Assembly (NCBI RefSeq): GCF_003865345.1
Contig: NZ_RMVE01000003.1
Coordinates: 372,001-436,000, forward strand
DNA length: 64,000 bases
Direction of reading: 5' to 3'
From: Nonlabens xiamenensis
Lineage (GTDB): Bacteria > Bacteroidota > Bacteroidia > Flavobacteriales > Flavobacteriaceae
Below the pieces are notes generated by a model. It ran no database searches. It saw nothing but the letters and a program-made list of their open reading frames with translations, and was not told the origin of the DNA. This document shows, piece after piece, positions 34,439-43,454 of this stretch (positions are counted from its first letter, which is position 1; each line of letters begins with the position of its first letter). The position numbers and the translations under genes are program-made.

Positions 34439-36571
34439 ATGAAAAATTTTATGATTTTTATTGTCATCTGCCTCACAAATCTGACAATGGCACAACAAAC
34501 TATTACGGGAACCGTCAGCGATGCCGATGGTCCGCTATTCGGTGCAACGGTTGTTGTAAAAGGCACCAAAAAAGCAACTACCACCGATTATGACGGAAAA
34601 TACACCATTCAAGCCAGTATAGAGGATAGCCTTATATTCAGCTTTTCTGGCTATGACAGTCAGGAAGTACTGGTAGGAAATCAGCGTGAAATAAACGTAC
34701 AATTAACCAGCAGTCTAGATCAGGTGGTGATTACTGGTTACCGTACCAGAACAAAAGCTGCCTTAAAGGTGTCATCAGAAACTATATCTTCTAGGCCAAA
34801 TAGGTCTGTTATTCAGAGGTTGTCTGGTCAGACAACAGGAATTCAAATCACCACTGCAAGCGGCCAGCCCGGCGCAAATTCTAGCATATCAGTTAGAGGA
34901 CAAGCCTCCATAAGAAGTAATAATAGTCCGTTGATTGTCATCAATGGTTATATAGCCAGCAGGGATGATTTAAGCCAGATAAATGCCGATAAAGTTTCTG
35001 AGGTAAAAATTTTAAAAGATGCCGCTGCAACAGCCATTTACGGGAATCGTGGATCCAACGGTGTCATCTTAGTCAATACACAAGGTCGCAAAAAATTGAA
35101 AAAAGCTGATAAGCTATTGCACCAAATCAAAGATCTTTTTCACAATGAATCCTATAAGGAAATTGAGGAAAACAAATTTGAACAAACCTATACTGCTCCG
35201 CTCAGCACTTTTTCTATTGATGTGGACAAGGCCTCTTATGCCAATGTGCGCAGAATGATCAATCAAGGCCAACAAGTTCATCCAGATGCAGTGAAAATTG
35301 AAGAAATGATCAATTACTTCACTTACGACTACGATCAACCTACAGATGAGCATCCTTTTGCAGTCCACACCGAACTTACACAAACCCCATGGAACGAGGA
35401 TACCCAATTGGTTAAGATCGGATTACAGGGGAAAATTTATGAAGAAAAGGATTTGCCGCCATCCCACCTGACTTTTCTTATCGATGTTTCTGGATCTATG
35501 TCTTCGCCCAATAAGCTTCCTTTATTGCAATCTGCTTTCCATCTCCTGGTTCAAAAATTACGCCCAGAAGACAAAGTGTCCATCGTTGTTTATGCAGGTG
35601 CTGCTGGGCTTGTACTGGAACCTACCTCTGGAAATAATAAACAGAAGATTTTGGAAGCATTGAACAGCTTGAAAGCCGGAGGTTCCACCGCAGGTGGTGA
35701 AGGTATCGAACTCGCCTATGATATCGCCCAAAAGCATTTCATCAAAGAAGGAAATAACAGGGTAATTCTTGCCACCGATGGTGACTTTAATGTTGGTGCA
35801 TCTAGCGATAATGCCATGGAAGAAATGATTGTAGAAAAAAGGAAAACTGGGGTTTTTCTTTCTGTTTTGGGAATGGGTTACGGGAATTACAAAGATGCCA
35901 AACTTGAGATTTTGGCCGATAAAGGCAACGGGAACCATTCTTATATCGACAATATGCAGGAAGCACGTAAGGTGTTTGGCCAAGAATACGGCGGTAGCTT
36001 ATACACCATTGCCAAGGATGTCAAACTACAAGTGGAATTCAATCCTAAAAACGTACAGGCCTACCGGCTTATCGGCTACGAAAACAGATTGCTTGCCACA
36101 GAAGACTTTGTGGATGATACCAAAGATGCAGGGGAACTAGGGGCCGGACATACCGTAACCGCACTATATGAGATTATACCTACTGGAAGTCAAAGCGAAC
36201 ACCTCAAAGCATTAACCAATTTAAAATACACCAACACCCAATTTGCCCATGCTTTTGATGACGAGTTGTTCACCGTGAAATTGAGGTATAAAAAACCAGA
36301 TGGAGACCAAAGTATTTTGCTAGAATCTATACAAGAAAATGAGTTGACCAAAGCTGGAACTGACATGCAGTTTGCCGCTGCGGTGGCCCTGTTTGGAATG
36401 CAATTGAGACGCAGTGACTTTAGTAATGGAGCAACATTAGAAGATATTGTCCAATTAGCTAAAGCAGGTCGAGGAAAGGACGAGGACGGCTACCGTGCGG
36501 AGTTTGTTAGATTGGTGGAAGCCTATGCAGCTACCACAGTAAACAATATGTCCTATTTACAACAAAATTAA
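34439..36571 (+). CDS. CTD-plug-vWA fusion protein (YfbK-like)
   Basis: A 710-residue exported protein. Signal peptide about 1-18; CarboxypepD_reg-like domain about 20-100 (TGTVSDADGPLFGATVVVKG); a TonB-receptor plug domain about 100-216 (VVITGYR, SISVRGQASI, SPLIVINGY, ILKDAAATAIYGNRGSNGVI); then a YfbK-type von Willebrand factor A region with MIDAS residues in IDVSGSM, GGSTAGG and ATDGDFN. The SusC-like beta barrel that normally follows the plug is missing altogether. The protein probably sits in the periplasm or outer membrane and binds metal-dependent partners; the plug may dock to another barrel (inference). Confidence 0.88.
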   Translation: MKNFMIFIVICLTNLTMAQQTITGTVSDADGPLFGATVVVKGTKKATTTDYDGKYTIQASIEDSLIFSFSGYDSQEVLVGNQREINVQLTSSLDQVVITGYRTRTKAALKVSSETISSRPNRSVIQRLSGQTTGIQITTASGQPGANSSISVRGQASIRSNNSPLIVINGYIASRDDLSQINADKVSEVKILKDAAATAIYGNRGSNGVILVNTQGRKKLKKADKLLHQIKDLFHNESYKEIEENKFEQTYTAPLSTFSIDVDKASYANVRRMINQGQQVHPDAVKIEEMINYFTYDYDQPTDEHPFAVHTELTQTPWNEDTQLVKIGLQGKIYEEKDLPPSHLTFLIDVSGSMSSPNKLPLLQSAFHLLVQKLRPEDKVSIVVYAGAAGLVLEPTSGNNKQKILEALNSLKAGGSTAGGEGIELAYDIAQKHFIKEGNNRVILATDGDFNVGASSDNAMEEMIVEKRKTGVFLSVLGMGYGNYKDAKLEILADKGNGNHSYIDNMQEARKVFGQEYGGSLYTIAKDVKLQVEFNPKNVQAYRLIGYENRLLATEDFVDDTKDAGELGAGHTVTALYEIIPTGSQSEHLKALTNLKYTNTQFAHAFDDELFTVKLRYKKPDGDQSILLESIQENELTKAGTDMQFAAAVALFGMQLRRSDFSNGATLEDIVQLAKAGRGKDEDGYRAEFVRLVEAYAATTVNNMSYLQQN

Positions 36572-36583
36572 GTTTGGGGGTGG

Positions 36584-36653
36584 AAACCTCGCGGCAACAA
36601 AGCCTGACCGACCTAAAAGCCAAAGGTATGGCCAGGAGCTGCGAGGTTTTTTA
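36584..36653 (+). terminator. Terminator with long branched loop after the vWA gene
   Basis: AAACCTCGC (36584-36592) pairs with GCGAGGTTT (36641-36649), followed by TTTTTT. The 48-nt loop can itself pair as GGC/GCC and CCTG/CAGG, so it might be a small structured RNA rather than a plain terminator. Confidence 0.5.
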
Positions 36654-36685
36654 AATTATCTATTTTAGAGGTTTTACGAAAAGCC

Positions 36686-37141
36686 ATGAATAGTAAAGCA
36701 AACACACCCAAAGCTTATCTGGAAGAGCTTCCTTCAGACCGACGGGAACCTATTAAAAAAATTCGCCAACAAATCCTGGATCACCTACCAGACGGATTTG
36801 AAGAGGGAATGCTTTATGGGATGCTGGGCTATTATGTGCCAAAAAAAATATACGAACCTGGGTACCATGTAGGAAAAGAGTGGACTCCACTACCTTTTAT
36901 CAATCTCGCTTCCCAAAAAAATTATATCGCCCTCTATCATTCTGGGATATATGCCAACGCAGACTTGCACGATTGGTTTGTCCAAGCCTATAGCCAGCAC
37001 AGCCAGTACAAATTGGATATGGGGAAAAGCTGTATCCGCTTTAAACGCATGGATGATATTCCTTATGATCTAATCGGACAATTATGCGGCAAAATGACCC
37101 CAGCAGAATGGATTGAAATCTACGAGCGGAGAAAAAAATAA
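36686..37141 (+). CDS. DUF1801 family protein (YdhG-like)
   Basis: A 151-residue cytoplasmic protein of the YdhG/DUF1801 fold, with the N-terminal PKAYLEELPSDRREPIKKIRQ helix, GFEEGMLYGMLGYYVPK, FINLASQKNYIALYH and KSCIRFKRMDDIP. Members have no firmly known activity. It has no operon partner; cmk is convergent, 3 bp away. Confidence 0.8.
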   Translation: MNSKANTPKAYLEELPSDRREPIKKIRQQILDHLPDGFEEGMLYGMLGYYVPKKIYEPGYHVGKEWTPLPFINLASQKNYIALYHSGIYANADLHDWFVQAYSQHSQYKLDMGKSCIRFKRMDDIPYDLIGQLCGKMTPAEWIEIYERRKK

Positions 37142-37144
37142 GAT

Positions 37145-37846
37145 TTAGGCAGAAGCTTTGTTAATCGCCTCCTTTGACCAGCGAACCAATTGTTCAAATT
37201 GTTCCTCCCTATTCATGTGTGAGGTATCGAGTAATTTGGCATCAGGCAATTGAACCAGTGGGCTATCCTCTCGCGTTGAGTCGATATGATCCCTTTCAAG
37301 TACGTTTTTCAGCACCTCATCGTAAGAGACGTGATCGCCACGTCCAGTGAGTTCGTCATATCTGCGCTGTGCCCTTACTTCTGGATCAGCAGTCATAAAG
37401 ATCTTTAATTCAGCCTCGGGAAATACTACACTACCTATATCCCGACCGTCCATAACAATACCCTTTTCCTTACCCATGGCTTTTTGTTGCTCAACGAGTT
37501 TAGCACGAACTTCTGAAATGGCTGCTATTTGACTTACGGTATTACTGACCTCTAGGGTACGGATGTCTTTTTCGATATTTTTATCATTCAGATATACATC
37601 AGCACGATCGGTAACGGGATTGTGCTTGAAATAGATGGTAAGGGAAGGTAACTGATCTACAAGTGCAACACGATCCAATTGATCTTCTTTGATCATATTT
37701 TCGCTTAAAGCGAAAAAAGCCACAGCCCTATACATCGCTCCAGTATCCACATACACATAATGTAAATGGGCGGCCAGTTGTTTGGCAGCGGTACTTTTAC
37801 CCGTACTGGAGTGTCCGTCGATGGCAATGATAATTTTGTTTTTCAT
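37145..37846 (-). CDS. cmk: Cytidylate kinase
   Basis: A 233-residue (d)CMP kinase that feeds CDP/dCDP synthesis. P-loop AIDGHSSTGKST at residues 6-17; DTGAMYRAV, VMDGRDIGSVVFP and RAQRRYDEL are the substrate and lid motifs. It starts right after porQ (stop 37847), a gene pair I recall as conserved in Bacteroidota. An unrelated perfect 19-bp inverted repeat (TTTTCGCTT-A-AAGCGAAAA, 37698-37716) lies inside it and may be a diverged copy of the iterated palindrome. Confidence 0.93.
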   Translation of the reverse strand: MKNKIIIAIDGHSSTGKSTAAKQLAAHLHYVYVDTGAMYRAVAFFALSENMIKEDQLDRVALVDQLPSLTIYFKHNPVTDRADVYLNDKNIEKDIRTLEVSNTVSQIAAISEVRAKLVEQQKAMGKEKGIVMDGRDIGSVVFPEAELKIFMTADPEVRAQRRYDELTGRGDHVSYDEVLKNVLERDHIDSTREDSPLVQLPDAKLLDTSHMNREEQFEQLVRWSKEAINKASA

Positions 37847-38926
37847 TTATTGCAAATTGATGTTGACCCCAAAAAGGCTGGTATGAGATGCGAGTGTATA
37901 TCTCGCGTGGGTATAACTGAACCTTAATTTATTCATTTTAAGGGAAAAACCAGCACTCACGCCAGAAAATGCCCTGGTATTCTGTATACGCAATTCCTCT
38001 GCCCTTCTAAAACTATAGCCCAATCTCACTTCAAATACCTGTTCAGGGAAAATTTCCAATCCCAACACTGTATGACGTAATATATTATTAAAAAAACCAG
38101 GTTCTTCTGGAATTACATTACCGTCCAAATCGGTTTGCGCATTGGCATCATTAGAAAAAGCGATGTTCCATTTTTGAAGATTTTCCAGCGTCACATGAAG
38201 TCGCAAAGGCAAGTTTTTCATGGTATTGGAAAAGCCAGCCGATATTTCCAAAGGCAGTTTTTCATATATCTCGTTGTAGGGGGTAAATTGAGTTCCCAAA
38301 TTGCGCACTACCACAGCTGCACGTATCGCTTTATCCTCATCGTAGTAAAGTAGGCCTAGATCTACTGCTCCTCCAGTTGAAGTAAAGTTTTCCAATTGAG
38401 ACGTAATCAATTTGAGATTACCACCAACATAAAAATCCGACCACGGAATATTATAACTGTAACCAAAAGAAACAGCCACCTCATTTCCACCAAATTCGCC
38501 AGTAGAATTGCCTTGTTCATCATAGCCGTCAAATGACCCGTAGTTGAGATAAGTAACTCCAGCGTGAAAAGTCTGCACGTGTCGATCCCAAGTGTAGGCA
38601 TAACTGGCAGTACCATAATTCACATCGCCTAAATAATTGACATAATTAACCTGCAACTGATTATCCATCTTAGGGTTAATGGTCGCCGGATTATAGATTC
38701 CTGAAGTAGGGTCGTAATCCACAGCGGTTAATACCCGACCTCCTAATGCTGCTTGTTTGGTACCTGCTACCAAGTTCAGAAACTGATAGGTGGATTCACC
38801 GCCAATTTGCGCCTGAACGGATAAGACTGGAACTAAAAGAAATAAACCAAATAACGTGTAAAAAGTACCTGACCAGCGACAGGACAGACTGGAACAACGC
38901 GTGAAGACAGGTTTAATATTTGGCAT
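37847..38926 (-). CDS. porQ: Type IX secretion system protein PorQ
   Basis: A 359-residue outer-membrane beta-barrel protein of the type IX secretion system, with a long basic signal peptide (about 1-40, cleavage near VQA-QIGG). The N-terminal ESTYQFLNLVAGTKQAALGG and later NPATINPKMDNQL are typical of PorQ; the rest is alternating strand sequence. It works with the Por/Gld machine that exports the T9SS cargo found in this window (19640, 47971, 51278, 53354). No other T9SS machine genes are here. Confidence 0.88.
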   Translation of the reverse strand: MPNIKPVFTRCSSLSCRWSGTFYTLFGLFLLVPVLSVQAQIGGESTYQFLNLVAGTKQAALGGRVLTAVDYDPTSGIYNPATINPKMDNQLQVNYVNYLGDVNYGTASYAYTWDRHVQTFHAGVTYLNYGSFDGYDEQGNSTGEFGGNEVAVSFGYSYNIPWSDFYVGGNLKLITSQLENFTSTGGAVDLGLLYYDEDKAIRAAVVVRNLGTQFTPYNEIYEKLPLEISAGFSNTMKNLPLRLHVTLENLQKWNIAFSNDANAQTDLDGNVIPEEPGFFNNILRHTVLGLEIFPEQVFEVRLGYSFRRAEELRIQNTRAFSGVSAGFSLKMNKLRFSYTHARYTLASHTSLFGVNINLQ

Positions 38927-38992
38927 TAAGAAATTCTAAGATCGCTATGCTGATAACGGATGCAAGTTTAAAATATTTTTAAGAGTCCGAAG

Positions 38993-40333
38993 CTAATTAC
39001 TGGCTGAATCTACATTTTTTACTCTTACCAAGCCATCTTCATCTATGCGATCCAAGGTGACATCCTGTAAGGTATTGACCAATGCTGGGTCCCAGTATGT
39101 TTTTACTTTCACGTAATTTTCTGTAAATCCCTGAATAAAACCTTCCTTGTTTTCGGCTTCCCAAAGAACGGTTTTTTGTTTACCTAGCTGACTTTCATAA
39201 AAGGCCCGGCGTTTTTTGGCCGATAAACCGCGTAACATTTTAGAACGCTTCTTGCGAACTTTGAGAGGAACAGCGCCCTCCATCGTTGCTGCGGGTGTAT
39301 TATCTCTTTCAGAATAGGTAAAAACATGTAGATATGAGATATCCAAATCACTTAAGTAATTATAGGTATCCAAGAAGTGATCATCTGTCTCTCCTGGAAA
39401 GCCTACGATCACATCCACCCCTATACAACAATCTGGCATGGTGCTCTTAATTCTTTCCACCCGATCAGTATAGAGTTCGCGGTTGTAGCGTCTACGCATT
39501 TTACCCAACAATTCGTTGTTTCCCACCTGCAACGGAATATGAAAGTGAGGAACAAAAGCATTGGCCCCTGACACAAAATCAATGGTCTCATTTTTCAACA
39601 GATTGGGTTCGATAGAAGATATGCGCAACCTTTCAATCCCTTGCACTCGATCCAGCGCGTGCACTAAATCCAAAAAGGTATGCTGATGGCGTTTATTTCC
39701 AAATTCTCCCTTTCCATAATCACCGATATTGACACCTGTAAGTACGATTTCCTTGATACCTTGCTCTGAAATCTGCCGGGCATTTTCCATCACATTTTCT
39801 AAAGTATCACTGCGCGAGATACCTCTGGCCAATGGTATGGTACAGTAAGTACATTTATAATCACATCCGTCCTGCACTTTTAAAAAAGCGCGGGTACGAT
39901 CGCCGTTAGAATAAGATCCCACGTAGAAATCGGCTTCGTCAATCTCACAAGAATGGATCTGGGCAGGTAGCTCCTTGGACAACTGATTGAGGTAATCGGT
40001 GATTTTAAACTTTTCGGTAGCACCTAAGACCAGGTCCACCCCTTGCACTGCTGCTAGTTCTTCTGGTTTAAGTTGGGCATAACAACCCACGGCGATCACA
40101 AACGCATCCTCATTTAGTTGATGGGCTTTTTTGACAATGCTTTTAAAACGCTTATCTGCATTTTCAGTCACACTACAGGTATTGATCACATAAATATCAG
40201 CCGTTTGATCAAACTCTACCCGGTCAAATCCTTCCTGAGCAAAACTGCGTGCAATAGTACTGGTCTCGCTGAAGTTGAGCTTACAGCCTAAGGTATAAAA
40301 GGCAACAGATTTAGTATCAGTCTCCACAAGCAT
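38993..40333 (-). CDS. mtaB: tRNA threonylcarbamoyladenosine methylthiotransferase
   Basis: A 446-residue radical SAM enzyme that makes ms2t6A37 in tRNA. The N-terminal UPF0004 domain has cysteines in LGCKLNFSE, NTCSVTE and VGCYAQ; the radical SAM cluster motif is GCDYKCTYCTIP; the C-terminal TRAM domain is near 370-440. The order fits MtaB rather than MiaB or RimO. It is separated from porQ by 66 bp on the same strand. Confidence 0.9.
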   Translation of the reverse strand: MLVETDTKSVAFYTLGCKLNFSETSTIARSFAQEGFDRVEFDQTADIYVINTCSVTENADKRFKSIVKKAHQLNEDAFVIAVGCYAQLKPEELAAVQGVDLVLGATEKFKITDYLNQLSKELPAQIHSCEIDEADFYVGSYSNGDRTRAFLKVQDGCDYKCTYCTIPLARGISRSDTLENVMENARQISEQGIKEIVLTGVNIGDYGKGEFGNKRHQHTFLDLVHALDRVQGIERLRISSIEPNLLKNETIDFVSGANAFVPHFHIPLQVGNNELLGKMRRRYNRELYTDRVERIKSTMPDCCIGVDVIVGFPGETDDHFLDTYNYLSDLDISYLHVFTYSERDNTPAATMEGAVPLKVRKKRSKMLRGLSAKKRRAFYESQLGKQKTVLWEAENKEGFIQGFTENYVKVKTYWDPALVNTLQDVTLDRIDEDGLVRVKNVDSASN

Positions 40334-40484
40334 AAGATCCTCAGATTTTTGGCCTGCAAAGATAGGCGTTTTTTACAGAGGAGAAAGCTCCGGAACAATG
40401 GCAGTTAGCCTGTACAAGTTTGCGATCGAGTAATAGGAGATGACTTGAGAATTGCCCAACTAATAACTCACAACTATAAAAAGC

Positions 40485-40850
40485 CTACTCCTCACCCTTA
40501 TCATAAAAAAACTGCTCTCGCCAGATTTTGCCATCCTTCACCTGATATACCCCTATTTCATTCATTTGAGATCGTTGACCACTAGGTTTGTGGGTGGTAT
40601 CCATCCAAAAAGTCACTGCAAAATGATTATCGGCAACCATGGGATCAGAGACTTTGGTACCGTGCACCTCAAAATTTTCTTCCCACCACTGGCCTTTTTT
40701 CTGGAGACCTTCCATGCCATGCACTTCTTTCATGGGTTCTGACATTTCGATGCTCGTGATATTTGAACTGTACAATTCTTGATAGGCCTTTTCCTCCTGT
40801 TGGTTGCGGCAATAGGCCACAAGCTGGTCTGCTACTTCTTTAGTGGTCAT
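40485..40850 (-). CDS. SnoaL-like / NTF2-fold protein
   Basis: A 121-residue protein with the cone-shaped NTF2/SnoaL fold: an N-terminal helix, AYQELYSSNITSIEM, EGLQKKGQWWEEN, HFAVTFWMDTTHK and IGVYQVKDGKIWREQFFYD. Members range from ketosteroid isomerases to stress proteins; the ligand is unknown here. It stands alone. Confidence 0.8.
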   Translation of the reverse strand: MTTKEVADQLVAYCRNQQEEKAYQELYSSNITSIEMSEPMKEVHGMEGLQKKGQWWEENFEVHGTKVSDPMVADNHFAVTFWMDTTHKPSGQRSQMNEIGVYQVKDGKIWREQFFYDKGEE

Positions 40851-40963
40851 GATAATAGGTTTAAGATTAGTTCTAGAAAGTTAAGAAAAATTCCGCTGAA
40901 CCAGGGCAAGAATTTTTAGCTGAGTAATTGTTATAAATGAGCCCTGTAACCGACCTTTGTATC

Positions 40964-41569
40964 ATGGAGAAACAAGTTTCTAAAACAACTCTCGGATTGA
41001 ACCTGCCCACGGATCCGCGATGGGTAGATCTGGCCGCCATGAGCTTACAGGATATACTAACTGACCATGCCTTTTGTGAGCAAAAAGCAGCCAGTAATAT
41101 CATTTCGATCATTCAAATGCACTCAGATAAACCCATGATTGTTGAAGAATTGTCGCCGGTGGTGACCGAGGAATGGGGACATTTCAGGCAAGTCTTGAAC
41201 GAACTCAAAAAACGCGGGATGACCTTGGGAATTCAGCGTAGGGACGAGTATGTAAAAAAGCTTATGAAAGGTCGACCCAGCGGACAGGGCCGTCAGGCAG
41301 CATTTTTGGATCAGCTGTTGATCTGTGCCCTGATCGAGGCTCGCAGTTGTGAAAGGTTTAAAACGCTTTCGCAAAAACTGGAAGATCCAGAGCTACAGGA
41401 ATTCTATCATAAATTTATGGTGGCCGAAGCAGCGCATTATAAATTGTTCTTACGACTTGCCAAAAACTATTTTGACGAACAAAAAGTAATGGAGCGTTGG
41501 AATTACTGGCTGGAATATGAAGCCAGCTTCCTCCCTCTGCTGGAGGTACGTGGGGATCGCATGCATTGA
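40964..41569 (+). CDS. miaE: tRNA-(ms2io6A)-hydroxylase
   Basis: A 201-residue ferritin-like di-iron oxygenase that hydroxylates the isopentenyl group of ms2i6A37 in tRNA. Iron ligands lie in EQKAA, EEWGHF, EARSCERF and EAAHY, the spacing expected for MiaE. The start MEKQVSK at 40964 is preferred over 40937. A second A37-modification gene (mtaB) is about 600 bp away on the other strand. Confidence 0.87.
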   Translation: MEKQVSKTTLGLNLPTDPRWVDLAAMSLQDILTDHAFCEQKAASNIISIIQMHSDKPMIVEELSPVVTEEWGHFRQVLNELKKRGMTLGIQRRDEYVKKLMKGRPSGQGRQAAFLDQLLICALIEARSCERFKTLSQKLEDPELQEFYHKFMVAEAAHYKLFLRLAKNYFDEQKVMERWNYWLEYEASFLPLLEVRGDRMH

Positions 41570-41711
41570 AAAAGTTGGGGTGACTTTCAATCAAACAATT
41601 GTGATGAACAAACAGTGGCATCTCGACCTTCAATACTCAGGATGCAATTTTTAAGTCCATCCTTACAACGCCATATTAGCCATTCTGGTCAGCAACAATG
41701 AAAATAAGCAG

Positions 41712-42776
41712 ATGATCCAAAAAGTAAAAAAACAATTTACAGAACAACGCTATCGCTGGTGGCTCAGAGCCAGCATCATTGTGATTTATCTGATCATAGT
41801 CGCTGGTGCCGTGGTACGTATGACCGGAAGTGGTATGGGATGTCCAGATTGGCCCAAGTGTTTTGGGGTTTGGATTCCTCCTACTGAACAGAGCCAACTT
41901 GAATTTTCGCCGAATACCCCATACAAGGATGGTATGGTTATTATCGTCGATAAGGAACTACGGGTGGCTGCCACAGATTTTACCTCTTCAGATACCTATT
42001 TGGAATCCAATTGGGAGCCTTATACCAAACACGACTATGCAATTTTTAATGTCTATCATACCTGGACCGAATACATCAATAGATTAATCGGAGCTCTGGG
42101 TGGAGTTGTGGTATTTTTTATGTTCCTGTTTTCATTGCGGTACATCAGGCGACGCCCTAAGATCACCCTGCTCAGTTTTCTAGCAGTGGTTGCCATGGGC
42201 GTTCAAGGGGTGATCGGTAAAATTGTAGTGGACACCAATCTATCTCCAGCATTGATCACCTTTCACATGATCTTTGCCCTCCTTATCGTGGGACTGCTGG
42301 TTTATCTACTGCATAAAGTAAAGCCGGTAGACTATAGGTACAAGACCAATCCGGTGATGCCTAAATTTGCTTTGGTCTTAATTGTGCTCACTTTAGTTCA
42401 GGTCGGATTGGGTACACAGGTGCGCCAATTTATTGACGAGCAAATCGACCTATGGGGTTACCCTTTACAGTCTTATTGGCTGGAAAATAATGGCCCATTG
42501 GTTTTTTATATACATCGTAGTTTTTCCTTGGTACTCTTGGTGTTAAATGCGTGGTTTATATACAAAGCCATTACCCATTTCAAACATCCGAAATCTACCT
42601 ATCTGATCCTTGGACTTTTGATACTGATTACAATTGTAAGCGGTGTTTTCATGAACTATATGGATTTCCCGTTTGGATCACAAGCGGTGCATTTGGTAAT
42701 CGCCTCCATCATTTTGGGGGTTCAATTTTATTTATGGATGCGATTGCGGGTGGCTGATGATACTACTACTCTTTAA
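41712..42776 (+). CDS. ctaA: Heme A synthase (COX15/CtaA)
   Basis: A 354-residue membrane enzyme oxidising heme O to heme A for cytochrome oxidase. About eight membrane helices carry the haem-ligand histidines in VYHTWTEYINR, LITFHMIFA, YIHRSFSL and QAVHLVIAS. MTGSGMGCPDWPKCFG after the first helix has the conserved cysteine pair. The large extracytoplasmic loop after it (about 50-110) is typical of the Bacteroidota form. The usual partner ctaB is not in the window. Confidence 0.9.
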   Translation: MIQKVKKQFTEQRYRWWLRASIIVIYLIIVAGAVVRMTGSGMGCPDWPKCFGVWIPPTEQSQLEFSPNTPYKDGMVIIVDKELRVAATDFTSSDTYLESNWEPYTKHDYAIFNVYHTWTEYINRLIGALGGVVVFFMFLFSLRYIRRRPKITLLSFLAVVAMGVQGVIGKIVVDTNLSPALITFHMIFALLIVGLLVYLLHKVKPVDYRYKTNPVMPKFALVLIVLTLVQVGLGTQVRQFIDEQIDLWGYPLQSYWLENNGPLVFYIHRSFSLVLLVLNAWFIYKAITHFKHPKSTYLILGLLILITIVSGVFMNYMDFPFGSQAVHLVIASIILGVQFYLWMRLRVADDTTTL

Positions 42777-42892
42777 GGTCTAGCGATGTTTGTATTCAAC
42801 CGATGCTTTTGGGAACAAAAGCCAGTTGACGAAAGGCCTCCGTTGAACCGCAATATTAACGATTGACTTCATCATAAACGCCGTAAATCCGT

Positions 42893-42900
42893 TATCTTTG
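42893..42900 (+). promoter_or_regulatory. Candidate -7 box of the pRiA4b ORF-3-like gene
   Basis: TATCTTTG, 24 bp before ATG 42924; no TTG at the usual distance. Confidence 0.4.
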
Positions 42901-42923
42901 CCGACCTTAAATTTTGACTTTAA

Positions 42924-43451
42924 ATGATCTATAGAATTCGAGTCATCCTGGATGCCTCCACTGACTGTTTTAGGGATATCGAGATTGATGGTGCCAGTAA
43001 TTTGGAAGAATTTCACAACGTCATCACACAATCCTTTCAATTGGAAGGTGATGAAATGGCCAGTTTCTATGCCAGTGACGAGGAATGGAATCAAGGTGAG
43101 GAATTTTGCTTGTTTGATATGAGCGAGGGCACCGCACCCGTGCAGAAAATGTGCGATACCCAATTAGAGGACGTCATGGGCAAAGAAAAGACAAGGATGA
43201 TTTATGTCTATGATTTTCTTTCCATGTGGACCTTTTTGGTAGAGTTGGCCGATGTGGCTGGACCTGTGGATGGCACTTCTTATCCCCAAGTTATTTTTGC
43301 CATGGGCGAACTCCCAGATTCCCCTCCAGATAAAAATTTTGAAGCTGATCCCAGATTCCACGACGGTGAAGAAGAGTACCGTGGTGACTTAGATGATGAC
43401 GATGATAACTTCTACGATGAAGAATCCTTTGACGAATACGACCTTTACTAA
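42924..43451 (+). CDS. Plasmid pRiA4b ORF-3 family protein
   Basis: A 175-residue protein of the pRiA4b ORF-3 (PF07929) family, with IYRIRVIL, NLEEFHNVITQSF and YVYDFLSMWTFLVEL as conserved blocks and an extremely acidic tail (about 150-175). Members occur on plasmids and chromosomes; the function is unknown. The acidic tail suggests binding to a basic protein or DNA mimicry (inference). The next gene starts 4 bp later. Confidence 0.8.
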   Translation: MIYRIRVILDASTDCFRDIEIDGASNLEEFHNVITQSFQLEGDEMASFYASDEEWNQGEEFCLFDMSEGTAPVQKMCDTQLEDVMGKEKTRMIYVYDFLSMWTFLVELADVAGPVDGTSYPQVIFAMGELPDSPPDKNFEADPRFHDGEEEYRGDLDDDDDNFYDEESFDEYDLY

Positions 43452-43454
43452 GCC

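Noticed and set aside
37698-37716. 19-bp inverted repeat in cmk as a regulatory site
   Set aside because: It lies deep in the coding region and resembles a diverged iterated palindrome; no support for regulation.
42924-43451. pRiA4b ORF-3 protein as evidence of a mobile element
   Set aside because: The family is common on chromosomes and the neighbours are ordinary; no transposase or repeats flank it.
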